Below are positions 20,670 through 28,447 of a stretch of 64,000 bases of DNA, piece after piece. The number at the start of each line of letters is the position of its first letter. Within the stretch, counting starts at the first letter, position 1. The position numbers and the translations under genes are program-made. The notes beneath the pieces were generated by a model. It saw only the letters and a program-made list of their open reading frames with translations, was not told the origin of the DNA and ran no database searches. The stretch is from Aromatoleum toluolicum (lineage in GTDB: Bacteria; Pseudomonadota; Gammaproteobacteria; Burkholderiales; Rhodocyclaceae), in assembly GCF_012911005.2 (NCBI RefSeq), contig NZ_WTVS01000002.1:124001-188000 (forward strand), written 5' to 3'.

Positions 20670-21082
20670 ACAGGAGCAGCGCATACACTCGCCGTATTCA
20701 CCTGGCCGCGCCAACCAGGGCGCAATCACTTTCCCAAACAGGTAACGCCAGCCCCACACGTAGGCGCCGACAACGAGACCGCTGGGTTCGCGCGCGCGCG
20801 CGTGGGGCTGCAAACCGAAGCGCGAAACTTGTCCTTGCAAGTCCCTGACAGAGCGATTTCGTGGCGGGCTCTGCGCCCAATGGGACAGTCATCTCAGGCG
20901 CTCACGAATCCACACGGTGCTGCCCGACAGAACAACGTAGTCCCCTCTGCGCACGCGATTTGCCCGACCGACAGAACCGTCAGCGCCCGGCTCAAATCAA
21001 CGCGGCGTGATGCACTCCCTTTCGGCCCACACAAACGGGATATACCTTCGCGATATCCCGCGAAACTATTTTTGGGGCTTCT
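20670..21082. promoter_or_regulatory. Gap before cas3 with inverted repeat
   Basis: No gene with support in these 413 bp. Close to the cas3 GTG, CGGGATAT (21036-21043) pairs with ATATCCCG (21053-21060), and an overlapping alternative TTCGCG/CGCGAA pairing (21047-21064) is possible. It could be an operator or a structure in the cas leader. A run of alternating CG lies near 20790-20802. Confidence 0.35.
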
Positions 21083-24000
21083 GTGCTCGACAGGCTCTTC
21101 GACGAGATTTTCGGCGCCCCCCCGTCCATTTGGCAGCGCGCCGCCTACGATGCCTTCGTAGCTGGCACCCTGCCGCGTTACATCAAGGTTCCGACGGCCG
21201 GCGGAAAGACTGCAATCCTGGCCATCTTCCTCGCGGCGCTCGCGACCCAGGCCGGGACTCAACGGATTACGCTTCCGAGGCGACTGGCATTGGTGGTCAA
21301 CCGCCGCAGCCTCGTGGATCAGTCCAGCGCGCTAGCCGCAAAACTTGCAGATATCGTTCGCGGCGGAACCCTGCCTGCGCTAAGCGACGCGCTCGCAACG
21401 CTCTCCCCCCGCGGCATCCCGTTGTCGGTCTCGACCCTGCGTGGCGCCCTTGCCGACAATGGCGACTGGGCGATAGACCCAGCCACTCCTGCTCTGATCC
21501 TCGGCACCCCTGACATGATCGGGTCGCGGCTGCTATTTCGTGGCTATGGCGTCGGCCGCTCGCGGGCCGCCACGCATGCGGGCTTGCTCGGCATCGACAC
21601 TCTGGTCGTCCATGATGAAGCACACCTCGCCCCCGTGTTTTCGTCCGTACTGAGGGAAATCGAGGTGCTAGCCCGACGCAGCGCCGACGCCGTCGGGCGC
21701 CCGCCCCTGCACGTTGTGGAGATGACCGCCACCCCCGACCCGCATTCAGACGTTGGCCAGATCCTCGAATGCCGAGTGAGCGATGATCCGGCGCTCGCCC
21801 GCCGTATGCGGGCCGGCAAGGCCCTCACTATCATCGACGTATCCACCAACGCGACCAAGGGAAAACCTGCCGCCCGCGTGCTCGACATGCTTGCCGAGCA
21901 GGCGCTCGCCCACAAGAACGCGTGCAAAGCGGTCGCGCTTTTCGTCCACCGGCCGGAAGCCGCCAACCATTTGACTGGGCGACTGCTACAAGGAGGAGTA
22001 CCGCTCGACCGCATTGTCACGCTCACTGGCACCCAACGCGCCAGCGAGCGAGAGCACCTCATCCACAGTCCAGCCTTTATGCGGTTCTCGCCCGAGCGCC
22101 CCGACGAAGGAGCACCGACGGCTTACTTCATCTGCACTTCGGCCGGGGAGATCGGCCTCGACATCGACGCCGACATCGGGCTCCTGGACTTGGTCACACT
22201 GGATCGCTTCATCCAGCGCGCCGGACGCATCAACCGCCGCGGGTGCAGCAGTGGCGAGTTGACCCTGGTCCATGCCTGCGGCGAGGAACTCGGCGACGCG
22301 CTTACGGAACGAAGCCGGACTGCGCTCAGGCTCCTTGATGGTCTGCCCCATGTCCCGGCGGGACGAGATGCCAGCCCGATCGCGCTCACGCAGCTCACAG
22401 AGCACCCCCGCTATCGAGAGGCTGTACCCGCTGTCCCGCCTCGTCGTAGCCTCGAACCGTCGATCCTGACCCAATGGTCGATGACGGCCCTTCGGCTCGA
22501 CGCCCTGCGCGTCCCGCCGCCGGATATCTTCCTGCACGGACTCGACGACGAGGACCACGATGTCGACCTGGTGTGGCGAACTCTGCCGGCCGACACCGCC
22601 CAGCTCACGGACTGGCTCGAGGCCTGGCCCGTGCTGGCACATGAACGCGCAAAACTGCCCCTACACAAGGCGCGGGACCTGATCGAAGCCGTCTTGAAGC
22701 GAGCCGGTCATGACGACCACCGGCATCGCGCGGTTCTTGTTCTCGACAGCCAGGGACGAGTCGTTGAACACGAGCCTGTTACCACTGACCGTTCATTGCG
22801 TGGCCTCATGCGTCTGGTTGTACCAGGTCGAACCGTCATTATTCGCGATGAACTCGGTGGGCTGTCCCCTGCGGGGCTCCCCGACATCGACAGCATTGCA
22901 CCAGTGGTCGACGTCTCCGCGGAGGGTCGCGGCGAAATGCTGACCCTCATCTGTTCGGTCGGACTCGCAGATGGCGCCATGCAGTGGTCCCACGTCGGTG
23001 AGCACGCGGAATCCTTACCGGCCCTAGTCGCGATGATCCGGCCCGACCACGAAATTGCATTCGCCGAAGAGCTGGTGTTACCGGTATCCGACCTGATGAC
23101 CCGCGATGACTCGACCGTGCATCGCCGCGCGCGTGTCTGGCTCCACACTCGACAAGTGTCGGGCCCTGACGCAGGTGACCTTGCATCCCTGAACCGCTGC
23201 GATAGGACTCTCATCGATCACCTCGAATTGGCGCACAAGGCCGCGCATCGCCTGTTGCAGCATATCGACCTGCCCCCGATGCTCGCCACCGCGGTAGCGA
23301 CCGCTGCCGCCCATCACGACGTCGGCAAGCAGGAGCCGCGGTGGCAGGCTGCGCTCGGCAATCCGACGCCTGCGGTCCCGCTTGCGAAGAGCCGTCGCCC
23401 CGTCTTTGACGTGCGTTTGAACGACGGCTACCGCCACGAGCTCGGCTCCGTGGTGATGTTGGGCGAACAGGTGGGCATGCTGGAACGACACCTGATCGCT
23501 GCGCATCATGGCTGGGCCCGACCGGGCTTTACAGAAAAGGCGCGGACAAAACCCGGATGCAGTTCTATCGCCGACCGAGTGGCGAAGTCGTTCGCCAAGC
23601 TTAACGAGCACTTCGGCCCCTGGGGGCTGGCCTATCTGGAAGCCATGGTAAAGAGTGCGGATGTGCTCGCGGAACTGGAAGCCACACGTCTCGCGGAACA
23701 CCCCCTCCCGTCACCGCGCACCATTGTCACTAAACACGACGAGGAAGCCCCCGGCAGCGCGATCGAGATTCCCGCCGACGCGCGCAATTTCGGCGAATAT
23801 CTCGCTTGCCTAGGGTTACTCGACCTGCTCGCCCGCTTCCGCTCGGGCCTCTCAGCATGCTGGACGGCACGGGGTTTCAGTATCGTCGGAGCCGATGACG
23901 CGGCAGTGCTCGCCGCTGTAGATGCGCTGCTCACCGTCGAGGCGAGTGTCGATGAGGCCGCACTACGCGACGATTTGCACGGTGAGAAATTCCCCCCCTT

Positions 24001-24559
24001 ACGGCTACGCCTGAGCAACTCTGGTCACCAGTTTTACGTCAATGGCTGGCTGGCGATGGACTACGGCGGCAATTCTCGCTGGAAACTGAGCGCGGGCCAG
24101 ACCGATGCACTGGCAATCCTGCGCGGCCTCGTATCCGCTGCCCACACCCTTCGTTCCGACCTCGTCACAGGCGCAGACCTCTTCCGGCTCGGCACAACGA
24201 TGAAGGAGCGCTTTCGCTTCGACGCGGCCACGAGTTGGTCGGCCTTGGACGCCGGTTTCACGCTGAACGAGGACGACCGCTTTAGTACTGCGCGGCCGTT
24301 TGTCGAGCTTCTCTCGATCCTGGGCCTACAGCATGCCTTCGTTCCTCCCGGCGACCAGCCCCCTTGCCACTATGTCGTGTGGCACACGCCACTGCCAGCC
24401 GCGCTGTGCCTACCTGCTGCGAAAGGGCTGATGTCCGTGTCGGGCGAGCGCTACCGCCCCCGGCTCGTGACATCGGGGAAAATGAAAGACGTTTTCACCT
24501 CCGAACTCACCCTCTCGAATGAGGAAAGCACATGGCTACCGAACCATCTGATCGTCTGA
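21083..24559 (+). CDS. cas3: Type I-G Cas3 helicase-HD nuclease fused to Csb3/Cas8-like domain
   Basis: A 1158-residue protein starting at GTG. Residues 1-480 are an SF2 helicase: Walker A VPTAGGKT with Lys42, DEAH at 178-181, motif VI DRFIQRAGRINRRG with QRAGR at 378-382. The HD nuclease follows (HHDVGKQEPRW, His745-Asp746; AAHHGWARPG, His808-809), the helicase-then-HD order known for subtype I-G/I-U. From about 894 the sequence starts afresh with IPADARNFGEYLACLGLLDLLARF, resembling the N-terminus of separate Csb3 (Cas8u2) proteins, and continues 265 residues. I infer a Cas3-Cas8 fusion. csb1 overlaps by 28 bp. It should supply target recognition, unwinding and DNA degradation. Confidence 0.85.
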   Translation: MLDRLFDEIFGAPPSIWQRAAYDAFVAGTLPRYIKVPTAGGKTAILAIFLAALATQAGTQRITLPRRLALVVNRRSLVDQSSALAAKLADIVRGGTLPALSDALATLSPRGIPLSVSTLRGALADNGDWAIDPATPALILGTPDMIGSRLLFRGYGVGRSRAATHAGLLGIDTLVVHDEAHLAPVFSSVLREIEVLARRSADAVGRPPLHVVEMTATPDPHSDVGQILECRVSDDPALARRMRAGKALTIIDVSTNATKGKPAARVLDMLAEQALAHKNACKAVALFVHRPEAANHLTGRLLQGGVPLDRIVTLTGTQRASEREHLIHSPAFMRFSPERPDEGAPTAYFICTSAGEIGLDIDADIGLLDLVTLDRFIQRAGRINRRGCSSGELTLVHACGEELGDALTERSRTALRLLDGLPHVPAGRDASPIALTQLTEHPRYREAVPAVPPRRSLEPSILTQWSMTALRLDALRVPPPDIFLHGLDDEDHDVDLVWRTLPADTAQLTDWLEAWPVLAHERAKLPLHKARDLIEAVLKRAGHDDHRHRAVLVLDSQGRVVEHEPVTTDRSLRGLMRLVVPGRTVIIRDELGGLSPAGLPDIDSIAPVVDVSAEGRGEMLTLICSVGLADGAMQWSHVGEHAESLPALVAMIRPDHEIAFAEELVLPVSDLMTRDDSTVHRRARVWLHTRQVSGPDAGDLASLNRCDRTLIDHLELAHKAAHRLLQHIDLPPMLATAVATAAAHHDVGKQEPRWQAALGNPTPAVPLAKSRRPVFDVRLNDGYRHELGSVVMLGEQVGMLERHLIAAHHGWARPGFTEKARTKPGCSSIADRVAKSFAKLNEHFGPWGLAYLEAMVKSADVLAELEATRLAEHPLPSPRTIVTKHDEEAPGSAIEIPADARNFGEYLACLGLLDLLARFRSGLSACWTARGFSIVGADDAAVLAAVDALLTVEASVDEAALRDDLHGEKFPPLRLRLSNSGHQFYVNGWLAMDYGGNSRWKLSAGQTDALAILRGLVSAAHTLRSDLVTGADLFRLGTTMKERFRFDAATSWSALDAGFTLNEDDRFSTARPFVELLSILGLQHAFVPPGDQPPCHYVVWHTPLPAALCLPAAKGLMSVSGERYRPRLVTSGKMKDVFTSELTLSNEESTWLPNHLIV

Positions 24560-25629
24560 ATGCCCTCCTGCTCGATCGCAACGCCGTGGCAATCGTATGC
24601 CGGCAACCGCTCGAATCCGTGGAGGGCCCGGGTGGCGTGGTGTTTCCGCCCACCTACGCGGGGAAGGGCGACAACGCCCCCCCCGAATACAACATCAGCG
24701 ATTTTGGCGATGGTCGAAACGTTTGCACCATGGACTCAGTCCAGTCCCAGGCAAACCGCATCGAAGCAGCCTTCCTCACGGCCCCATATCGCGCCCTCGT
24801 GCGCGAAGTCACGGTCCGGGCCGAACTCGCCGACGGGGAACAAAGGATCATCGACGTTCTCGAAGCGCCACACCGCCTGGCCGACGCGACAATCCGATTC
24901 TCCGATCTGCGCCAGGACGCCGAAAGGGCGTTTCGCAACTTTCGCGATGCCCCTCGCGCCGTCGCCGAACTGTCGCCGATGAGCCTGTTGATGGGCGCAT
25001 TTGACTCGCGCGGCACATATTGCAAGATTCCGCGCGCCCTGACAGCGCGAATTGAGGCCCACAACGTCCGCCGTCTCGTTCGCAGGGCGCTTTACTCGGC
25101 GGCACTCACCGGCAAGGACCTCGGGCACGAGGACAGCAAGCTCTCCCAAATTGGCCTCGACAATGCTCTGGACGGCCCCATTCCTGGCGGAATCATCGCC
25201 GACGGTGGCATCTGGCGGGAGGCGGTCTTGAACCTTATCGCCTTGCGCCAGAATTGCGGCCAACGGGTGACGAATCGCTACGACGAGAAGCCGTCGAAGA
25301 CTCCGCCTGACGACTTGTCTGCCTACATCTTCGGGCTCGGCCTGGTGAGCCTGACGCTCCAACCCGAGACCTTCTTGCGCCAGGGATGCCTCCTGGTGGC
25401 GGCGGCGCCCGTAGCGGCCACGATAAGGTACGCGGATGGCGCAAAGACCAGTTTTTCCCTAAGCACAGTGGACGCCCTCGAATTCGCGAAGACGGCAGCC
25501 CTGCGTTTTGGTGTTGCCTCGCTGCCGCCGCGGCAGGGTCATTTCCAGCGCGAACTGATCGACGAGGCGAACCGTCAGGCACAAGAGAAAAACGAGAAGA
25601 AAAAAGTGAAGGGGAACAGGGGTGCCTAA
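24532..25629 (+). CDS. csb1: Type I-G Cas7-family protein Csb1 (GSU0053 family)
   Basis: A 365-residue protein. The N-terminal FPPTYAGKGDNAPPEYNISDFGDGRNVCTMDSVQSQANRIEAAF is the Csb1 signature. Csb1 forms the Cas7 backbone of the type I-G surveillance complex along the crRNA. RBS GAGGAAA lies 5 bp before the ATG inside the cas3 3' end; the stop overlaps csb2. The C-terminus is lysine-rich. Confidence 0.92.
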   Translation: MATEPSDRLNALLLDRNAVAIVCRQPLESVEGPGGVVFPPTYAGKGDNAPPEYNISDFGDGRNVCTMDSVQSQANRIEAAFLTAPYRALVREVTVRAELADGEQRIIDVLEAPHRLADATIRFSDLRQDAERAFRNFRDAPRAVAELSPMSLLMGAFDSRGTYCKIPRALTARIEAHNVRRLVRRALYSAALTGKDLGHEDSKLSQIGLDNALDGPIPGGIIADGGIWREAVLNLIALRQNCGQRVTNRYDEKPSKTPPDDLSAYIFGLGLVSLTLQPETFLRQGCLLVAAAPVAATIRYADGAKTSFSLSTVDALEFAKTAALRFGVASLPPRQGHFQRELIDEANRQAQEKNEKKKVKGNRGA

Positions 25630-27019
25630 CCACTGGCTCGTGATAGAGGCGCAGTTCCTCACGGGCATCTACCGTGGTGCCGAGTGGCCCCCGGCTCCCT
25701 TTCGCCTGCTCCAGGCAATCGTAGCGGGCAACCGCTCCGTCACGGCCCCGGGGCTGGGATGGCTGGAGCGGCAGCCCGCGCCCGACATTATTGCGCCATC
25801 CAGTCCGCCCGAACTGCGCTACACGATTTACGTCCCGAACAACTCGGACAGGCGTAAGGCTAAGGCGGCGACGACGAGCCGGGAGGTAGTAGAGCGACGC
25901 GTTGCAGGACCGGTGCGCTACGTTTTCGCGCTCACGGACGAGGAGTCGTGCCGCGATGCGTTCCACGTGATCGATACTGCCTCGCATCTCCATACCCTCG
26001 GGTCCGGCCAGGACCAGGTCAGTGTTACCGGGCATATCACGTCCGTGCGACCGACGTGCGCGGCGAGCGAAACACATTTCACTGCCTCACTGGGTCCTGC
26101 CGCACGCGCACTACGGAGCAACGTCGACGTCATCTTGCGCGTGCCCATCCCCGGCTCCCTGAGTTCGCTTGAAACCCGTTTTCAGGCTAGCCAGACACGC
26201 CTCGACAAGTCTAAGGGCTGGATTTCCCCCGTGCTGGCCCCGGGCCTTCACGACATCGCTGCCTACACACCGGCTGGGCAGGCAGCGCGTGTGGCGATGG
26301 TGCCCCTTCGCCTGCAGAAGCCCGGCAATCCTCGCACCTTCCGCCCATTCGATCCGCGGAACACGGTGGTCGTCGCAGGCATGTTACGGGGCGCGGTCAT
26401 GCAGCGTACTGCGGGTCTGCCGTTGGCCGACTTTGCTGCGGGCTATGCCCCGGAGAGCGATCTCGAACGGCGGCTCTCATGGGTGCCCCTCCCCTCGCTC
26501 GGTCACGATCACGCCGATGGCTTGCTGCGCCGCGCCCTGCTCGTTGCCCCCATCTCGTGCCTGCCCGAGGTAGCCAATGTCCTCCACTGCCTCGGTAACG
26601 AGCCCCTGCGCCTGGTCGAGGAAAACTCCGGCGAGCACGTTGCCGACGCTGCCTTGGCGGATCCCGAAGACGGAGTTTTCGCGGCGTATCGCAGACCGAG
26701 CCGTACATGGACCAGCGTGACGCCCATGATCCTGCCCGGGGACCATGCAGGTAATTCGCGGTTGGTACGAAACCTCGTGCTTAAGGCGCTGAGCAATTCG
26801 GCGATCGACGCCGGTCTGCTCGAGGACATGGAGGTGAGCCGACTCCCCTTCCTCCCCCAAGCACACCACGTCGCCGATTACAGGCTCAAGGCTTGGCAAG
26901 CGGGGCGGCTCATGCCCTACCATGTGCGCCTCCACTTCCGCGAGCCAATGCGTGGGCCTGTTTTTCTCGGTCGCGGCCGACATTTCGGGCTTGGCGTGTG
27001 CTGCGCGAACCCGAAGTGA
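25622..27019 (+). CDS. csb2: Type I-G Csb2 (Cas5-Cas6 fusion, GSU0054 family)
   Basis: A 465-residue protein from GTG 25622, overlapping csb1 by 8 bp. The N-terminus HWLVIEAQFLTGIYRGAEWPPAPFRLLQAIVAG is the Cas5-like Csb2 start. The C-terminus (VRLHFREPMRGPVFLGRGRHFGLGVC) has the glycine-rich loop of Cas6-type RAMPs. In type I-G this protein caps the crRNA 5' handle and processes the pre-crRNA. The array begins 147 bp after its stop. Confidence 0.92.
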   Translation: MPNHWLVIEAQFLTGIYRGAEWPPAPFRLLQAIVAGNRSVTAPGLGWLERQPAPDIIAPSSPPELRYTIYVPNNSDRRKAKAATTSREVVERRVAGPVRYVFALTDEESCRDAFHVIDTASHLHTLGSGQDQVSVTGHITSVRPTCAASETHFTASLGPAARALRSNVDVILRVPIPGSLSSLETRFQASQTRLDKSKGWISPVLAPGLHDIAAYTPAGQAARVAMVPLRLQKPGNPRTFRPFDPRNTVVVAGMLRGAVMQRTAGLPLADFAAGYAPESDLERRLSWVPLPSLGHDHADGLLRRALLVAPISCLPEVANVLHCLGNEPLRLVEENSGEHVADAALADPEDGVFAAYRRPSRTWTSVTPMILPGDHAGNSRLVRNLVLKALSNSAIDAGLLEDMEVSRLPFLPQAHHVADYRLKAWQAGRLMPYHVRLHFREPMRGPVFLGRGRHFGLGVCCANPK

Positions 27020-27166
27020 ACGTGATAGCCCGGGAGGTTCGCGCTGATCCTACGCCTTGAATTGGCAATACTTCTTCGGCCGCAGTCAGGGCTAAAGGCG
27101 TGTATTAGGTCGGTTCGCGCCATCCGAGCAAGAGGATATTCAAGATCAACACGTTGCTGGTATGGT
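27020..27166 (+). promoter_or_regulatory. CRISPR leader region
   Basis: These 147 bp lie between csb2 and the first repeat. The intact repeats are at this end and the decayed ones at the far end, so this is the leader side. I could not identify a clear promoter; TTGAAT near 27056 is a weak -35 candidate. Confidence 0.5.
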
Positions 27167-27927
27167 GTCGCACTCGCCTACAGCCAGGCGACTACGTTGA
27201 AGCATCTTGAGCAGCGTGACGTCGCCCCGTGCCCTGAGGTCGCACTCGCCTACAGCCAGGCGACTACGTTGAAGCAAGATCGCCCGCTCGACCGGAACGA
27301 CGCTCACCGAGTCGCACTCGCCTACATCCAGGCGACTACGTTGAAGCACCTCGGCGTCGAACTGCGCCACGCGCGCCTGATAGGTCGCACTCGCCTACAG
27401 CCAGGCGACTACGTTGAAGCAACGAGTACGCCGCCATGTGGCGCGAACCGCTGGCGTCGCACTCACCTGCGGCCAGGCGACTACATTGAAGCGCGCCCGC
27501 GGTCAGCCCCGTGCGCAGAGCCGTCGTGTCGCACTCGCCTGCAGCCAGGCGACTACGTTGAAGCCATTCCTGGCCCTTTTTCCTGCCCCCCGGCAGCAGA
27601 GTCGCACTCGCCTGTAAGCAGGCGACTACGTTGAAGCGGGGATGCACACTACTACTCCGGCGAGGCAAACACGTCGCACTCGCCTCTACGCAGGCGACCA
27701 CGTTGAAGCCAGAAGTACCGCAAGGGCGTCGGCGAGATCACCGAGTCGTATTCGCCTGTACGCGGCGACTACGTTGAAGGCGCTCCTTCATCGGATCCAC
27801 GATGGCCTTGACGAGCATCGCACTCGCCTCTAACCGGGCGACTACGTTGAAGTGTCGAATCATTCGGCGAATGCTCCGCGAACGGTCCCCGCCACATTCG
27901 CCAATAACGAGGCGACTACGTCGACAG
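27167..27927 (+). CRISPR. Type I-G CRISPR array, 10 repeats plus one decayed
   Basis: 37-bp repeats begin GTCGCACTCGCC and end ACGTTGAAGC, with a TCGCCT/AGGCGA stem in the middle. Repeats start at 27167, 27239, 27311, 27384, 27456, 27528, 27601, 27673, 27745 and 27817, with a strongly degenerate one at 27891. Spacers are 35-37 bp. The first two are identical. The third and fourth differ by at most one base, the fifth carries several changes, and the sixth to tenth vary in the loop. The ninth lacks one base and the tenth starts with A and ends with T. Each spacer is unique. Some read as open coding (spacer 3 on the minus strand, spacers 8 and 9), consistent with phage or plasmid genes. Confidence 0.95.
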
Positions 27928-28213
27928 TATTCGGCGAATGCGGCCTTCCGCGCCGCCCGTTCCCGATCGGCGCCCCGACTCGGGGGCGGGCCCGTCAGAC
28001 CGGATGGAGAATGCCTTGGAAGCTGCCGTATGTGTTCGGCAAGAAGACTTCCGGCGGATTACTCTGGCGAGCAAGGACGTATGCTGGCCATCGCTTCGAC
28101 CACCTTAATCTGCCCCTGTCGCGAACGATCCGCTGAATTCAGGCGATATTGAATTGTCCCGGACAGCGACGGGTCCATGCCGGCAATTTGATGGGCCGGA
28201 TGATGGGTACAAC
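27928..28213. other. Gap between array and tRNA
   Basis: No supported gene. The perfect 11-bp palindrome ATTCGGCGAAT, present in the last spacer (about 27862), recurs about 68 bp later just after the decayed repeat (about 27930). A short open frame near 28010-28135 (WKLPYVFGKKTSGGLLWRAR) may be a gene remnant. GATGGGCCGGATGATGGGTA at 28190-28209 mirrors the GATGGGT pair at the integrase start. Confidence 0.4.
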
Positions 28214-28241
28214 AAAAAAGCGCCCCGAAAGGCGCTTTTTT
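28214..28241 (-). terminator. Bidirectional terminator next to tRNA-Ser
   Basis: AAAAAAGCGCC (28214-28224) pairs perfectly with GGCGCTTTTTT (28231-28241). It ends the minus-strand tRNA transcript and would also stop rightward transcription from the CRISPR array. It came with island 1, replacing the native terminator now at 16488-16522. Confidence 0.85.
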
Positions 28242-28251
28242 GCTGATGCTG

Positions 28252-28265
28252 TGGCGGAGAGTGAG
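28252..28265. repeat. Right attachment repeat (tRNA-Ser 3' end)
   Basis: The second copy of TGGCGGAGAGTGAG, inside the intact tRNA gene. It shows that island 1 restored the tRNA on integration. Confidence 0.85.
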
Positions 28266-28345
28266 GGATTCGAACCCTCGATACGAGTTTTAGCCCGTAT
28301 GCTCCCTTAGCAGGGGAGTGCCTTCGACCTCTCGGCCAACTCTCC
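28252..28345 (-). tRNA. tRNA-Ser (anticodon GCT)
   Basis: On the minus strand the 94 bp (CCA encoded) fold as a class II tRNA: acceptor GGAGAGT with ACTCTCC, D arm, anticodon stem CTCCC/GGGAG with loop CTGCTAA (GCT, decoding AGC/AGT), a long variable arm around CATACGGG...CTCGTAT, and T arm GAGGGTTCGAATCCCTC. Its 3' end is the attachment site of island 1. Confidence 0.97.
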
Positions 28346-28447
28346 AACTCTTATCTTTCAGTGAGTTATCGATGACTTTGGTGCGCCGTATTGACCAAAA
28401 CCCACCAAAAACCCACCATCTACTTAAAACTCACCAGAAGAACCGCC

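Larger units (their letters stand above)
16535..28265. mobile_element. Island 1: tRNA-Ser integrated element carrying a type I-G CRISPR-Cas locus
   Basis: The element is bounded by TGGCGGAGAGTGAG at 16535-16548 and 28252-28265. The right copy is the 3' end of an intact tRNA-Ser; the left copy is a displaced remnant followed by the native terminator. A P4-type integrase sits at the left end. Cargo: an unknown gene, an AlpA-like regulator, three small genes, a winged-helix gene, Cas3-Cas8, Csb1, Csb2 and a CRISPR array. GATGGGT-type repeats lie inside both ends (16681-16701 and 28189-28209) and may be integrase arm sites. Its base composition is visibly less GC-rich than the core block. Confidence 0.85.

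Noticed and set aside
21083-27019. Absence of a Cas8 gene in the CRISPR locus
   Set aside because: At first the locus seemed to lack Cas8; the C-terminal 265 residues of the Cas3 protein look like the missing Csb3/Cas8 part.
27062-27840. Long open frames across the CRISPR array (repeating VALAYSQATTLK on + and LQRSRLAVGECD on -)
   Set aside because: They are translations of the 37-bp repeats; the stretch is a CRISPR array, not a repeat protein gene.
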